62,091 nt of DNA, taken from the NCBI GenBank assembly GCA_905478995.1, contig CAJQKT010000013.1, forward strand, positions 1 to 62,091. The letters are read 5' to 3'. Source of the DNA: an uncultured Pseudomonadales bacterium. Lineage in GTDB: Bacteria > Pseudomonadota > Gammaproteobacteria > Pseudomonadales > UBA7434. Numbering within the stretch: position 1 is the stretch's first letter; each line of letters begins with the position of its first letter. Below, in pieces: positions 1-9,235 of this stretch. A program made the position numbers and the translations under genes. A model generated the notes under the pieces. The model ran no database searches, was not told the DNA's origin, and saw nothing but the letters and a program-made list of their open reading frames with translations.

Positions 1-99
1 TTATCATTTGTGGCACTGTGCGGCTGTAAAAAATTTGATGTCTGGCATCTCGGGGCTTTTGATAATAAGATGCCTGCCCCAAGTGTATTGAATGTTTAG
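1..99 (+). CDS. C-terminal tail of an unrecognised protein (partial)
   Basis: Frame 1 is open from the first base to a TAG at 97-99 and gives 32 residues ending APSVLNV. The composition looks protein-like, but it is too short to assign to a family. Other frames stop early. The 97 bases between it and the next gene hold no clear terminator. It may be chance reading. Confidence 0.35.
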   Translation, partial: LSFVALCGCKKFDVWHLGAFDNKMPAPSVLNV

Positions 100-196
100 A
101 TCGCTTGTTTTGCGCGTGGCGCTGCAGTCGTCAATATATCGCTGGCTTGTCGCCAATCCCTTGATTTAAAGCCACCCAATAAGCGTACTGTTCGTT

Positions 197-967
197 ATGT
201 CAAAGCTCCCTCCTGATTACAAATTCATTGACCTATCGGACTATGGAAGACCGTTTGCGCGATGGATAGCCAACGGATTCAAAAATACGCGAGTTACACC
301 CGTTGATGTTACAGGGATGTTTATTATCGCAGGGCTGCTTGCCATTTTTTGCATGTTTAATCAGCAGTATGAATGGGCTGCGTTCTTTTTAATTTTAAAA
401 TCTATTCTTGACGCCGCCGACGGTGAGTTGGCGAGAGTAAAACAAACGCCCTCTTATACAGGTCGTTATTTAGATTCGGTGTCAGATTTAATACTCAATG
501 GTTTATTTTTATTGACCATCTGCATCATTACTGATGGTTCGTTGATGTTGGCATTTTTTGCGTTTTTGGGCATTCAGCTGCAAGGCACGTTGTATAACTA
601 TTACTACGTTATTTTGCGCAATAAATTTGATGGAGATAAGACTAGCCGAGTATTTGAGGAGGGCGCGCCTAAGGCAATGCCGGGAGAGAAGCAGCGTAAC
701 GTTGATATTCTTTTTTGGATGTACACGCTTTGCTATGGCGCTTTCGACAAGGCTATTCATCTGCTCGATCCGGGCGCTGAGCAGGCTAGCCATTATCCTA
801 AGTGGTTTATGACGGCGGTTTCTTGTTGTGGTTTGGGCTTTCAGCTCCTGATTATTGCTGTAATGCTTTGCATTGGCTGGGCCGAGCATATTCTGGCTTT
901 TTTTATTGCTTATTCTGTTTTTATCTTCGTTTTCATCGCTATTCGAAAATGGATCAACAGAGTTTAG
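197..967 (+). CDS. CDP-alcohol phosphatidyltransferase family membrane protein
   Basis: Integral membrane enzyme of the family that moves a phosphoalcohol group from a CDP-alcohol to a second alcohol in phospholipid synthesis. The family signature is visible around residues 72-97: D-A-A-D-G-E-L-A-R, then a Gly and D-x3-D (GRYLDSVSD), which holds the Mg2+ and nucleotide. Several hydrophobic segments (about 40-70, 97-125, 205-230 and the C-terminal 30 residues) fit the six-helix fold. At 256 aa it is longer than PgsA (about 180-200 aa), so the acceptor alcohol cannot be named. It stands alone, convergent with the FMN reductase that follows. Confidence 0.85.
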   Translation: MSKLPPDYKFIDLSDYGRPFARWIANGFKNTRVTPVDVTGMFIIAGLLAIFCMFNQQYEWAAFFLILKSILDAADGELARVKQTPSYTGRYLDSVSDLILNGLFLLTICIITDGSLMLAFFAFLGIQLQGTLYNYYYVILRNKFDGDKTSRVFEEGAPKAMPGEKQRNVDILFWMYTLCYGAFDKAIHLLDPGAEQASHYPKWFMTAVSCCGLGFQLLIIAVMLCIGWAEHILAFFIAYSVFIFVFIAIRKWINRV

Positions 968-997
968 CGCAAGAAAAGGGTGCCCCGTCGACCGCAG

Positions 998-1612
998 TTA
1001 CATACCACTGCCATAAGTGTCCAGATTAGTAGTTTCACTTGCGCGTATCGTTTGAAAGGCCTGCGCATAGGTAATTAGCTGTTTGAGGCAGTAATCTAAG
1101 CGCCCCTCCAGATAGGTTTGTGCCGACGGGTCGTTGTCAGCAGGGTCCGCATTAAAAACAGCTTCAACTTGCCGGATAATTAGATGCTCTGGTAAATAAC
1201 AAATACGATTGTTTTTGTAGCTGCTCATGCGTAACTCGGCAATGGGGTAGGCGCCACCGGTGCCGGCTGAAATACCTACCAACAGAGCGGGCTTGTGGGC
1301 CAGTTCACCGTTGCCCCATAGCAAAAAGAAATTCTTCAGCCCTGCTGGAGCCATACCATGCCATTCGGGCGCAATGATAATGAATGCATCGCTACTGGCT
1401 AACTGCGCCGAGATCGGGGTGAGTCGCTCCTGCCATGCCTCATCGCCACTCCAAATAGAGGCATCCCACAGTGGCAGTGGGTTGTCGGCTAGGTCGATCA
1501 CTGTTGTTTCGCAATGCTCGGGTGCTCGTTCGAGTAGCGCGCTCATGACTTTTGCAATTTTGCTACTTTGTGACTTGGCTCGGTGGCTGCCGGCAATTAT
1601 GGTTACTTTCAT
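998..1612 (-). CDS. NADPH-dependent FMN reductase family protein
   Basis: Flavodoxin-like oxidoreductase of 204 aa. The N-terminus (VTIIAGSHRAKSQSSK) is the FMN phosphate-binding loop (G-S-x-R-x-x-S) of the NADPH-dependent FMN/quinone/azo reductase family, and the middle carries an APEWHGMAPAGLKNFF segment like the conserved P-E-Y-(N/H)-x-(S/G) flavin-ring loop. Such enzymes reduce FMN, quinones or azo compounds with NAD(P)H in the cytoplasm. It is convergent with the phosphatidyltransferase and divergent from aceE, so it is probably monocistronic. Physiological substrate not predictable. Confidence 0.85.
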   Translation of the reverse strand: MKVTIIAGSHRAKSQSSKIAKVMSALLERAPEHCETTVIDLADNPLPLWDASIWSGDEAWQERLTPISAQLASSDAFIIIAPEWHGMAPAGLKNFFLLWGNGELAHKPALLVGISAGTGGAYPIAELRMSSYKNNRICYLPEHLIIRQVEAVFNADPADNDPSAQTYLEGRLDYCLKQLITYAQAFQTIRASETTNLDTYGSGM

Positions 1613-2053
1613 GGATGGTGCCCGTTGGAGTGTTGGTTCAGGCGAAGGAATATACCAGATTCGGTGGGCAGGGCTTTGTCAAATGATGAAACTTGTTGAT
1701 TCTGATTGGATGCCAAAGGCTTGAATCTCGATTGTGGGTACTCGGTATTCATCCGGCCCTGGCAGGTTGCAGCCTAATTTTCATGCGATTTAGTTTTTTT
1801 GGGGGCATGCCCTGATAATTTTCGCCTGCAATCTGCTATATTTAATCTCATTAAAGCAGTTGTCTTAATTGGACTTGGGTATAGTTGGTCAATGCACTAG
1901 AATTCACTTTCTGCAGCCCGATGGTGGCTTGACCCCCCATTGTGGCCATGTATTTGCTTTAGCCGCTTAAGCGTGTGGCCAAGGCAAGCCCAATCGAAAA
2001 TCATGTCGCCCTCACCACGGCGTCACCCAGTAATTTTTTCAGGTATATAAAAC
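1613..2053. other. Intergenic region upstream of aceE
   Basis: About 440 bases between divergent genes, expected to carry the aceE promoter. I see a 10-bp perfect palindrome CGCTTAAGCG at 1964-1973, flanked by two direct copies of TGTGGCCA at about 1941 and 1975. I see no PdhR-type ATTGGTnnnACCAAT box and no convincing -35/-10 pair. Confidence 0.4.
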
Positions 2054-4708
2054 ATGCAAGATCATGATTCTGATGCGCAAGAGACGCAGGAGTGGCTCGA
2101 CTCGTTAAATGCGGTGATCAATCACAGTGGCCGAGGACGTGCGGCTGAACTGATTTCGCGGCTTGCCGAGAGGGCCGTTGATTTGCGTGTTAGTTTGCCA
2201 CCGGCTATTACAACGCCTTATCGCAATACGATTTCGCCGATTCACGAGAAAATCATGCCCGGCGATTTGTTTATGGAGCGCCGTATTCGCTCGCTCACGC
2301 GCTGGAATGCTTTGGCCATGGTTATGCGTGCCAACGACAATGACGAGGGGCTTGGCGGACATATTTCTAGCTTTTCATCCGCGGCCACTCTTTACGATGT
2401 GGGCTATAACCACTTTTTTCGCGGTACCGATGATCAGCAAGAAGGAGACTTGGTGTATTACCAAGGCCACATATCGCCGGGTATTTATGCGCGCTCGTAT
2501 CTTGAAGGTCGTTTGACTGAAGAGCAGCTCGATAATTTTCGGCGTGAGGTAGACGGCAACGGTCTGTCTTCTTATCCCCACCCGTGGTTGATGCCAGATT
2601 ACTGGCAGTTCCCTACAGTGTCGATGGGGCTTGGTCCAATACAGGCTATCTATCAAGCTAATATTATGAAGTACCTCGACCAACGTGAGTTGGCCACTCG
2701 AGGCGACCGTAAAGTGTGGTGTTTTTTGGGTGATGGTGAGTGCGATGAGCCTGAGTCTCTCGGCTCAATTGCAATGGCCGGCCGTGAGAACCTCGATAAT
2801 CTTATTTTCGTCATTAACTGTAACCTGCAGCGTCTTGACGGGCCAGTGCGAGGTAACGGAAAAATTGTCCAAGAGCTTGAGGGCATATTCCGAGGTGCAG
2901 GCTGGAATGTTCTGAAGGTTTTATGGGGTCGTCACTGGGATCCGCTGTTAGAAAAAGATCAAACAGGTTTGTTACAACAGCGTATGGATGAAGTGTGTGA
3001 CGGTGAGATGCAAAACTATAAATATAATGGCGGTGCTTACACGCGCAAACATTTTTTCGGTAAGTATCCTGAGCTATTGGAATTGGTGAGTGATTTAACC
3101 GACGACGATATAATGAAGCTCAATCGCGGTGGGCACGATCCTTTCAAAGTTTACGCGGCTTATGCGCAGGCTGTTGAGCACAAGGGCCAGCCTACGGTGA
3201 TTTTGGCGGGTACAGTTAAAGGCTATGGTACAGGCGTAGCGGGCGAAGCAAATAACGAAACGCATTCATTGAAAAAGCTCGATTTGCAAAGCCTCAAACA
3301 GTTCCGTGATCGTTTTAATATTCCGTTAACCGACAAAGAACTTGAAAGCGTACCTTATTATCGGCCAGCGCCTGACAGCCCTGAGCTGAAATACATGCAC
3401 GCACGGCGCCAAGCATTAGGGGGCAGCATACCGCGGCGTCGCTCTACGTTTGAACCCATTGGCGCGCCTGATCTCAAGGCTTTCTCTGGCCAGTTGAAAG
3501 GCTCGGGTGAGCGTGAAATTTCCAGCACTATGGCCTTTGTGCGAATCCTCTCGACGTTGACCAAAGATAAAGTGTTAGGCGAGCGGGTAGTTCCTATTGT
3601 TCCTGATGAAGCCAGAACCTTTGGTATGGAAGGGATGTTTCGTCAGTTGGGTATTTATTCTTCGCAAGGTCAGCTGTATACGCCGCATGATGCTGGCGGC
3701 ATTATGTATTACAAGGAAGATGCAAAGGGGCAAATTCTTGAAGAGGGTATTAACGAGAGTGGTGCTATGTCGGCGTGGCTGGCATCAGCGACTTCTTATA
3801 GTGCCCATAACGCCCCACTAATCCCATTCTATATTTTTTACTCTATGTTCGGTTTTCAGCGCATTGGCGACTTGGCTTGGGCTGCAGGTGATAGTCAGGC
3901 GCGTGGATTTTTAATAGGTGCAACTTCTGGCCGGACCACACTTAATGGCGAAGGGCTGCAGCATCAAGATGGCCATAGCCATTTAGTGGCGTCGACTATA
4001 CCTAACTGCGTGTCATATGATCCAACCTACGGTTACGAGCTGGCGGTGATCGTTCAAGATGGCATGAAGCGGATGTACGAGCTGGAAGAAAATCGGTTTT
4101 ATTACATCACCACCATGAATGAGAACTATGCGCATCCGGAAATGCCCTTAGGTGCAGAAGAGGGCATTCTTAAAGGCCTGTATCAGTTGTCTCAAAGTAA
4201 ATCTAAAGCGAAAAAGCGCGTCCAGCTCATGGGCTCTGGGGCGATATTGCAAGAGGTGCGCGCAGCCGCTGATTTGTTACTAGACGATTGGGGTGTTGCT
4301 GCTGACGTATGGAGTATGACCAGTTCAAATGAGTTGCGCCGCGACGGTATGGCCTGCGAGCGCTGGAATATGCTTAATCCTAGTGAGAAGCCACGCGTGC
4401 CTTATCTAACGCAAGCGCTACAAAAAAGCGGCGGCCCATTTATTGCGGCTACTGACTATATGAAAGTCTATGCCGATCAGTTGCGGCCTTATATTCCGGG
4501 CACATATAAAGTGTTAGGTACCGATGGCTTTGGGCGCAGTGATACGCGCGCTAAGCTGCGGTATTTTTTCGAAGTTAACCGTTACTTTGTCACTGTGGCG
4601 GCGTTAACTGCGCTCGCAGAAGAGGGTGCTGTTAAAGCCGAAGTCGTAGGCGAAGCCCTAGTTAAGTACGGGATATCTGGTGATAAGCCTGATCCAGTGA
4701 CCATATAA
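2054..4708 (+). CDS. aceE: Pyruvate dehydrogenase E1 component (homodimeric type)
   Basis: Thiamine-diphosphate enzyme that decarboxylates pyruvate and reductively acetylates the lipoyl groups of E2. Its 884 aa match the homodimeric gammaproteobacterial E1 (E. coli 887 aa). The ThDP motif begins GDGE near residue 226 and ends at the NCN near 256. Conserved stretches such as the SYPHPWLMPDYWQFPTVSMGLGP segment and GRTTLNGEGLQHQDGHSH are intact. The ATG at 2054 gives the usual short E1 N-terminus (QETQEWLDSL). aceF follows 130 bases downstream, so the two probably form the pdh operon; no lpd (E3) is present here. Confidence 0.97.
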   Translation: MQDHDSDAQETQEWLDSLNAVINHSGRGRAAELISRLAERAVDLRVSLPPAITTPYRNTISPIHEKIMPGDLFMERRIRSLTRWNALAMVMRANDNDEGLGGHISSFSSAATLYDVGYNHFFRGTDDQQEGDLVYYQGHISPGIYARSYLEGRLTEEQLDNFRREVDGNGLSSYPHPWLMPDYWQFPTVSMGLGPIQAIYQANIMKYLDQRELATRGDRKVWCFLGDGECDEPESLGSIAMAGRENLDNLIFVINCNLQRLDGPVRGNGKIVQELEGIFRGAGWNVLKVLWGRHWDPLLEKDQTGLLQQRMDEVCDGEMQNYKYNGGAYTRKHFFGKYPELLELVSDLTDDDIMKLNRGGHDPFKVYAAYAQAVEHKGQPTVILAGTVKGYGTGVAGEANNETHSLKKLDLQSLKQFRDRFNIPLTDKELESVPYYRPAPDSPELKYMHARRQALGGSIPRRRSTFEPIGAPDLKAFSGQLKGSGEREISSTMAFVRILSTLTKDKVLGERVVPIVPDEARTFGMEGMFRQLGIYSSQGQLYTPHDAGGIMYYKEDAKGQILEEGINESGAMSAWLASATSYSAHNAPLIPFYIFYSMFGFQRIGDLAWAAGDSQARGFLIGATSGRTTLNGEGLQHQDGHSHLVASTIPNCVSYDPTYGYELAVIVQDGMKRMYELEENRFYYITTMNENYAHPEMPLGAEEGILKGLYQLSQSKSKAKKRVQLMGSGAILQEVRAAADLLLDDWGVAADVWSMTSSNELRRDGMACERWNMLNPSEKPRVPYLTQALQKSGGPFIAATDYMKVYADQLRPYIPGTYKVLGTDGFGRSDTRAKLRYFFEVNRYFVTVAALTALAEEGAVKAEVVGEALVKYGISGDKPDPVTI

Positions 4709-4839
4709 CAGTGTCGAACGTTACATGACATCAGTTGCATGCAACATCAGGGTATGAATGTTATCAGGCACTAATTAATTTATAAATTACGAATCGAAAA
4801 GCGCTAGCGAAATTTGCGCAACGTAATCAACTATTGGGA

Positions 4840-6513
4840 ATGACAGGCGTGAGTAAGCAAACAGTAAAAATTCCGGATTTAGGCGGCGCTTCAGATGTTG
4901 AGGTGATCGAGCTGTGTGTGACTAACGGTGATACCGTATCTGAAGGCCAGTCTCTAATTGTCGTTGAGTCTGACAAAGCATCGATGGAAGTGCCAAGTCC
5001 TGCAGCGGGAAAAATTGTTTCAATTGAAATTTCTGAAGGTAATACTGTTTCCGAAGGCGATATTATATTGTATTTAGAGGGTGATGCAGCTCCTGCAGTG
5101 CCCGACGCGCCGTCAGCCTCCACAAGTGAAGAAGAGCCCGCCGCTGAGGAGATGAGTTCAGCGGTTAGTGACGATTCGCCGGCAGTCGATGCAGTGGTAG
5201 CGCCAGTTGCAGAAGCTATAGAAAAAATAGTCGTTCCCGATTTGGGTGGTGCTGATCAAGTTGAGGTGATTGAGATAATGGTATCGCCTGGCGATACTGT
5301 GGCCGAGGGCGATGGCCTTATCGTCATGGAGTCAGACAAGGCATCAATGGAAATGCCCAGCCCTGTAGCTGGCGTTATTGAAATTTTGCACATCCAAAGC
5401 GGTACAAGTTTGTCTGAAGGCGATTTAGTGGCAGAGATTAAAGTCACTGTTTTAGCTACGGCGCCTGAATCGGCCAAAGCTGCTACAGCTGCAGTCACAG
5501 CGCCAGTTGCGGCGCCAATTCAATCTGCGGCAGCGCCAGCTAATGAAGCTTCGCCGCCACCGGTGTCTGCGCAGCGACCCGTAAGCTCAGGTGTGGTTGA
5601 TGCAAAAACGGTTTATGCCGGTCCGGCGGTAAGAAAATTAGCGCGTGAGCTTGGTGTTGATTTAGGGCGGGTTAAGGGCAGCGGTCCTAAGTCGCGCATT
5701 GCCAAGCAAGACCTGCATAATTATTTAAAAGAAGTTGTGAAAAGCAGTGCGGCAACTGGTGGTTCGGCTGGCGGCGCCGCTATTCCATCTCTTCCTGAGG
5801 TTGATTTTTCGCAGTTTGGCGAGATTGATGTTGTACCGATGTCGCGTCTGCACAAGCTCACCGCGGCCAATATGCATCGCAGCTGGCTTAATGTTCCTCA
5901 TGTTACACAGTATGACGATGCAGATATTACTGAGCTGGAGGCATTTCGTAAAAGCCTCAAGCCACAGATGGAAAAGCGCAATATAAAAATTTCGCCGCTG
6001 CCTTTCCTTTTGAAAGCGGTTGCCGCGGCCTTACAGGAAAATCCCGCATTTAATGTATCGTTATCAAACGATGGTGAATCGATTATCCAGAAAAAATATA
6101 TTCACATTGGTATGGCGGTTGATACACCTGCAGGGTTGATGGTTCCGGTCATTAAAGATGTAGATAAAAAAGGTATTTGGGAACTGTCAGAAGAAATTAT
6201 GGCAATGGCGGAAAAAGCTCGCACGCGCAAGTTGCAAGCATCTGACATGCAGGGAGGGTGCTTCACCATTTCAAGTTTGGGTGGCATTGGTGGTCAGGGC
6301 TTTACTCCCATCATTAATACGCCAGAAGTGGGTATTCTTGGCGTTTCTAAGCTCGCCACTAAGCCCGTTTATAAAGGTGATGTGTTGATGCCGCGTAAGA
6401 TGCTACCACTGTCTTTATCCTATGATCATCGAGCAGTTAACGGCGGTGATGCAGGGCGCTTTTTGACTTATCTAGTCACACTGTTAGACGATGTGCGTCA
6501 GTTGGTTTTATAG
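4840..6513 (+). CDS. aceF: Pyruvate dehydrogenase E2, dihydrolipoamide acetyltransferase
   Basis: Core of the pyruvate dehydrogenase complex; passes acetyl from its lipoyl arm to CoA. Two lipoyl domains are visible, each with ESDKASME (modified lysines near residues 46 and 166), separated by Ala/Pro/Glu-rich linkers. An E3/E1-binding domain follows at about 258-297 (YAGPAVRKLARELGV) and then the catalytic domain ending in LSYDHRAVNGGDAGRF. The Asn four residues after the active-site His is also found in Pseudomonas and Azotobacter E2, so it is not a defect. Start uncertain: TTG 4834, ATG 4840 or GTG 4849, which would read MSKQTVKIPDLGG. Two lipoyl domains rather than the three of E. coli is the Pseudomonas layout. 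Confidence 0.96.
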   Translation: MTGVSKQTVKIPDLGGASDVEVIELCVTNGDTVSEGQSLIVVESDKASMEVPSPAAGKIVSIEISEGNTVSEGDIILYLEGDAAPAVPDAPSASTSEEEPAAEEMSSAVSDDSPAVDAVVAPVAEAIEKIVVPDLGGADQVEVIEIMVSPGDTVAEGDGLIVMESDKASMEMPSPVAGVIEILHIQSGTSLSEGDLVAEIKVTVLATAPESAKAATAAVTAPVAAPIQSAAAPANEASPPPVSAQRPVSSGVVDAKTVYAGPAVRKLARELGVDLGRVKGSGPKSRIAKQDLHNYLKEVVKSSAATGGSAGGAAIPSLPEVDFSQFGEIDVVPMSRLHKLTAANMHRSWLNVPHVTQYDDADITELEAFRKSLKPQMEKRNIKISPLPFLLKAVAAALQENPAFNVSLSNDGESIIQKKYIHIGMAVDTPAGLMVPVIKDVDKKGIWELSEEIMAMAEKARTRKLQASDMQGGCFTISSLGGIGGQGFTPIINTPEVGILGVSKLATKPVYKGDVLMPRKMLPLSLSYDHRAVNGGDAGRFLTYLVTLLDDVRQLVL

Positions 6514-6933
6514 GGAGGCTAGGTCTTATAAGGCGCCCTAGCACTCGCATTTGCAATCCGACGCTAGCGTTAGTTCGCTCCAGTGCACGTAAGCCTCCGT
6601 TGTGACACTGTGAAGTAAGATTCAAGCAGTTGATAGTAGAGCGATTTATCACTGCGCGCATAAAACACTTCAATTTATCAAGCCGCCTGTAAGTCGGCGG
6701 CCCAGCAACACCTCGCCATAACATTCAGTTATTGGTCCATCGAGTTTAGCAATATTTTTGTCTAAGGCCTCTCTTTACTCAATTAAAAGCTTCGATCAAT
6801 AATGCTAGCGTCTATCCTTTGATTAATGGCCGATGAATTTTTTGCGGCTATTGGTAAGCGATCAACGACAGGCCTATAAGAAGTATCTGGAAATTTTGTT
6901 TTTCTCTGGCAGTATTATTGAGGTGGTAGCAAA
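6514..6933. other. Intergenic region with two GC hairpins
   Basis: About 420 bases without a convincing gene. Inverted repeats: GCTAGG/CCTAGC (6518-6523 with 6537-6542), just after aceF and possibly a weak terminator, and GCCGCC/GGCGGC (6682-6687 with 6696-6701). Neither is followed by a clear T-run on the plus strand. An 82-codon minus-strand frame here shows no recognisable motif. Confidence 0.4.
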
Positions 6934-7173
6934 ATGGCAGGATTAAATAAGCAAGAAGTTCAAGAGGTTGGCGCAAGCCCTAGCGAGCAATTTTCCGAAT
7001 TAGTTGATGAGCTTGATGGTTTTGATGATTCAACAGGTGAGCAGGAGCAGGGCGCTCAAACTAAAAAAGTTTTGTTTGCCAAATCGGCCGATGTCCGGCG
7101 GCGCATTGAAGAGCTGTTAGAAGTTCGTCTTTTGCGCGATGAACTCGGTCTGAATCACCTTGATATAGACTAA
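6934..7173 (+). CDS. PA3496-family small conserved protein
   Basis: Acidic, soluble protein of 79 aa. The C-terminal third (VRRRIEELLEVRLLRDELG) matches the short conserved motif (A-R-R-x-I-E-x-x-x-E-x-x-x-L-R-x-E-L) of the PA3496-type proteins common in Pseudomonas relatives. The N-terminal part is low-complexity and Glu/Asp/Gln-rich. Function unknown to me. A Shine-Dalgarno (GAGGTGG) lies nine bases before the ATG. It is followed by a small hairpin and probably forms its own unit. Confidence 0.7.
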   Translation: MAGLNKQEVQEVGASPSEQFSELVDELDGFDDSTGEQEQGAQTKKVLFAKSADVRRRIEELLEVRLLRDELGLNHLDID

Positions 7174-7203
7174 GCCCGGCTTTTATCTCGGGCCTTGATT
7201 TTT
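7174..7203 (+). terminator. Weak rho-independent terminator candidate
   Basis: A five-bp stem GCCCG (7174-7178)/CGGGC (7189-7193) directly after the stop codon, followed by CTTGATTTTTA. Short stem and interrupted T-run, so only a candidate. The remaining 330 bases up to gltX hold no gene that I can see. Confidence 0.4.
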
Positions 7204-7538
7204 ATCACTAACCTTGGCTGATGGCCACGGCTTCAGCGAATTATCTTTGTTTGATAGGGTTTTTGCCATCATGGTGCCCGTTACCTACTAGTGCGCCCTA
7301 TCTCACATGAGCCATTCTGGGCGTAAAGTTCCTGTTTTATGAAGCCGAATCATCTTTTCTAGAAGCTTGATAAATCAATCCTTCCTTTGGCTTGAGGCTA
7401 TGCTTGCCCACCTTTTCGGCAATCATTTAATTTATACATCGTGGCATGCGAACTCTTCCTATATAATCTTGGCTAGCAAATAATCTTTGTATTCTTCAGC
7501 GCGGCTTGTTCTGCGCAGGTCTTTGGATTCGTTTACCT

Positions 7539-9029
7539 ATGAACGTAAGAACACGCATTGCTCCGTCACCCACGGGTGACCCTCATGTGGGCACGGCTTA
7601 TATTGCATTGTTTAATCTGTGCTTTGCTCGCCAGCACAATGGCAAGTTTGTACTTCGTATCGAAGATACTGATCGAGCCCGCAGCACAGCACATTCAGAA
7701 CAAGTGATTTATGATTCGTTGCGCTGGTTGGGCTTAGATTGGGATGAAGGCCCCGACGTGGGCGGAAATTACGGACCCTATCGGCAAAGTGAGCGTGGTG
7801 ACATTTACGCCAAGCATGCGCAGCAGTTACTTGATAGTGGTCATGCTTTCAAGTGCTATCGAACGACAGCCGAGCTTGTTGAATTACGCGAGGCTATAAA
7901 AGCTAGCGGTGAAAATAGAGCGTTGAAACCGAGCGATCTCATTTTAGATGAGGCAGAGCAGCAGCGTCGGCAAAAGCAAGGTGATGCCTATGTGGTACGC
8001 ATGCAAGTACCTGCCTCGGGCAGTGTGGTTGTTCATGATTTGTTACGTGGTGAAATTGAGCTTCATTGGGATAACGTCGATGCTCAGATTTTATTGAAGT
8101 CCGACGGCATGCCTACCTATCACTTGGCCAATGTGGTGGATGATCACTTGATGGAAATAACGCATGTCTTAAGAGGTGAGGAATGGATCAACTCGGCACC
8201 CAAGCACAAGCTGCTATACGAATATTTTGGTTGGGATATGCCCGTGCTGTGTCATCTGCCGTTGCTGCGCAACCCCGATAAGAGCAAGTTGAGTAAGCGT
8301 AAAAATCCCACCAGCATTTTGTACTATCAGCGCATGGGATATCTGCCTGAGGCGCTGCTGAATTATTTGGGTCGTATGGGTTGGTCTATGCCTGATGAGC
8401 GAGAAAAATTCAGCTTGCCTGATATGTTAGACGCTTTCGATATTCAGCGCGTCTCTTTGGGGGGGCCTATTTTTGATTTAGAAAAGCTCAAATGGTTAAA
8501 CGGCTTGTGGATTCGTGAATCCTTAAGTGTCGAGCAGTTAGCCGATAAACTCATTGAGTGGGGTCTGAATCGCGAAAACTTGTTAAGTATATTGCCCCAT
8601 ATACAGCAGCGCATGGATACGTTGAGTGACTTCATTCCAAAAACAGCCTTCTTAGGGTCGGGTGTATTGGGCATTACCGACCAAAGTTTTTCTGAATTGA
8701 AGTTAGAAACAGCTGATCAATTAAAAATATTACAATTTTCGCTTTGGCGTTTAGAAACATTAAGTCATTGGCAGCGTGATAATTTGTTTACCGAGCTGAA
8801 ATTTCTGGCCGATGCGTTAGAGATAAAGCTAAAAGACTTTCTAGCGCCGCTATTTATTGCTGTATCGGGGAGTACATCTTCATTTTCGGTGATGGATGCA
8901 ATGGCTTTATTGGGCTCGGATATGACGCGTGCACGATTGCGTAATGGCATAGATGTTCTTGGCGGCGTGTCTAAGAAGCAAATGAAGAGTATGGAAAAAG
9001 CGTATCGGGGTATAAATAGCGGCAATTAG
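7539..9029 (+). CDS. gltX: Glutamyl-tRNA synthetase
   Basis: Class I aminoacyl-tRNA synthetase that charges tRNA-Glu (discriminating bacterial type). At 496 aa it has the family length. The N-terminal [16 protein letters not shown] (residues 6-21) is the HIGH-class nucleotide-binding motif, and KLSKRK near residue 250 is the KMSKS-class loop. The [13 protein letters not shown] segment is also typical. I chose ATG 7539 because it places [10 protein letters not shown] at the expected N-terminus; an upstream TTG at 7506 would add 11 atypical residues. It is followed on the same strand by tRNA-Ala, which has its own promoter. Confidence 0.96.
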   Translation: MNVRTRIAPSPTGDPHVGTAYIALFNLCFARQHNGKFVLRIEDTDRARSTAHSEQVIYDSLRWLGLDWDEGPDVGGNYGPYRQSERGDIYAKHAQQLLDSGHAFKCYRTTAELVELREAIKASGENRALKPSDLILDEAEQQRRQKQGDAYVVRMQVPASGSVVVHDLLRGEIELHWDNVDAQILLKSDGMPTYHLANVVDDHLMEITHVLRGEEWINSAPKHKLLYEYFGWDMPVLCHLPLLRNPDKSKLSKRKNPTSILYYQRMGYLPEALLNYLGRMGWSMPDEREKFSLPDMLDAFDIQRVSLGGPIFDLEKLKWLNGLWIRESLSVEQLADKLIEWGLNRENLLSILPHIQQRMDTLSDFIPKTAFLGSGVLGITDQSFSELKLETADQLKILQFSLWRLETLSHWQRDNLFTELKFLADALEIKLKDFLAPLFIAVSGSTSSFSVMDAMALLGSDMTRARLRNGIDVLGGVSKKQMKSMEKAYRGINSGN

Positions 9030-9082
9030 TCCTGCTAGTTATGAATTGCGTGATATTAGAGCACAAACGGACCTAGAAGTGC

Positions 9083-9110
9083 TTGACTGAGGCGGCGCCA
9101 TCGCTAAAAT
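9083..9110 (+). promoter_or_regulatory. Sigma70 promoter of tRNA-Ala
   Basis: TTGACT (9083-9088), 16-bp spacer, TAAAAT (9105-9110), followed by the GC-rich discriminator AGCCGTCCG, which is typical of stringently controlled stable-RNA promoters. It lies about 50 bases before the mature tRNA 5' end. Confidence 0.8.
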
Positions 9111-9159
9111 AGCCGTCCGATTTCGACAAACACCGTTCTGGTGGTGTCATTAAAGTTAT

Positions 9160-9235
9160 GGGGCCTTAGCTCAGCTGGGAGAGCGCAACACTGGCAGTGT
9201 TGAGGTCAGCGGTTCGATCCCGCTAGGCTCCACCA
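9160..9235 (+). tRNA. tRNA-Ala (anticodon GGC)
   Basis: A 76-nt cloverleaf with encoded CCA. The acceptor stem GGGGCCT pairs with AGGCTCC and contains the G3:U70 wobble that is the alanine identity element. Anticodon stem CAACA/TGTTG with loop CTGGCAG gives anticodon GGC. The D-arm (GCTCAGCTGGGAGAGC) and T-arm (GCGGTTCGATCCCGC) are standard. It reads GCC/GCU alanine codons. No clear terminator is seen after it. Confidence 0.97.

Noticed and set aside
6420-6470. AceF active-site Asp-to-Asn change as a defect
   Set aside because: Pseudomonas and Azotobacter E2 enzymes have the same Asn, so it is a normal variant.
7367-7380. TTGAT-AA-ATCAA as an Fnr box
   Set aside because: Spacer is two bases instead of four.
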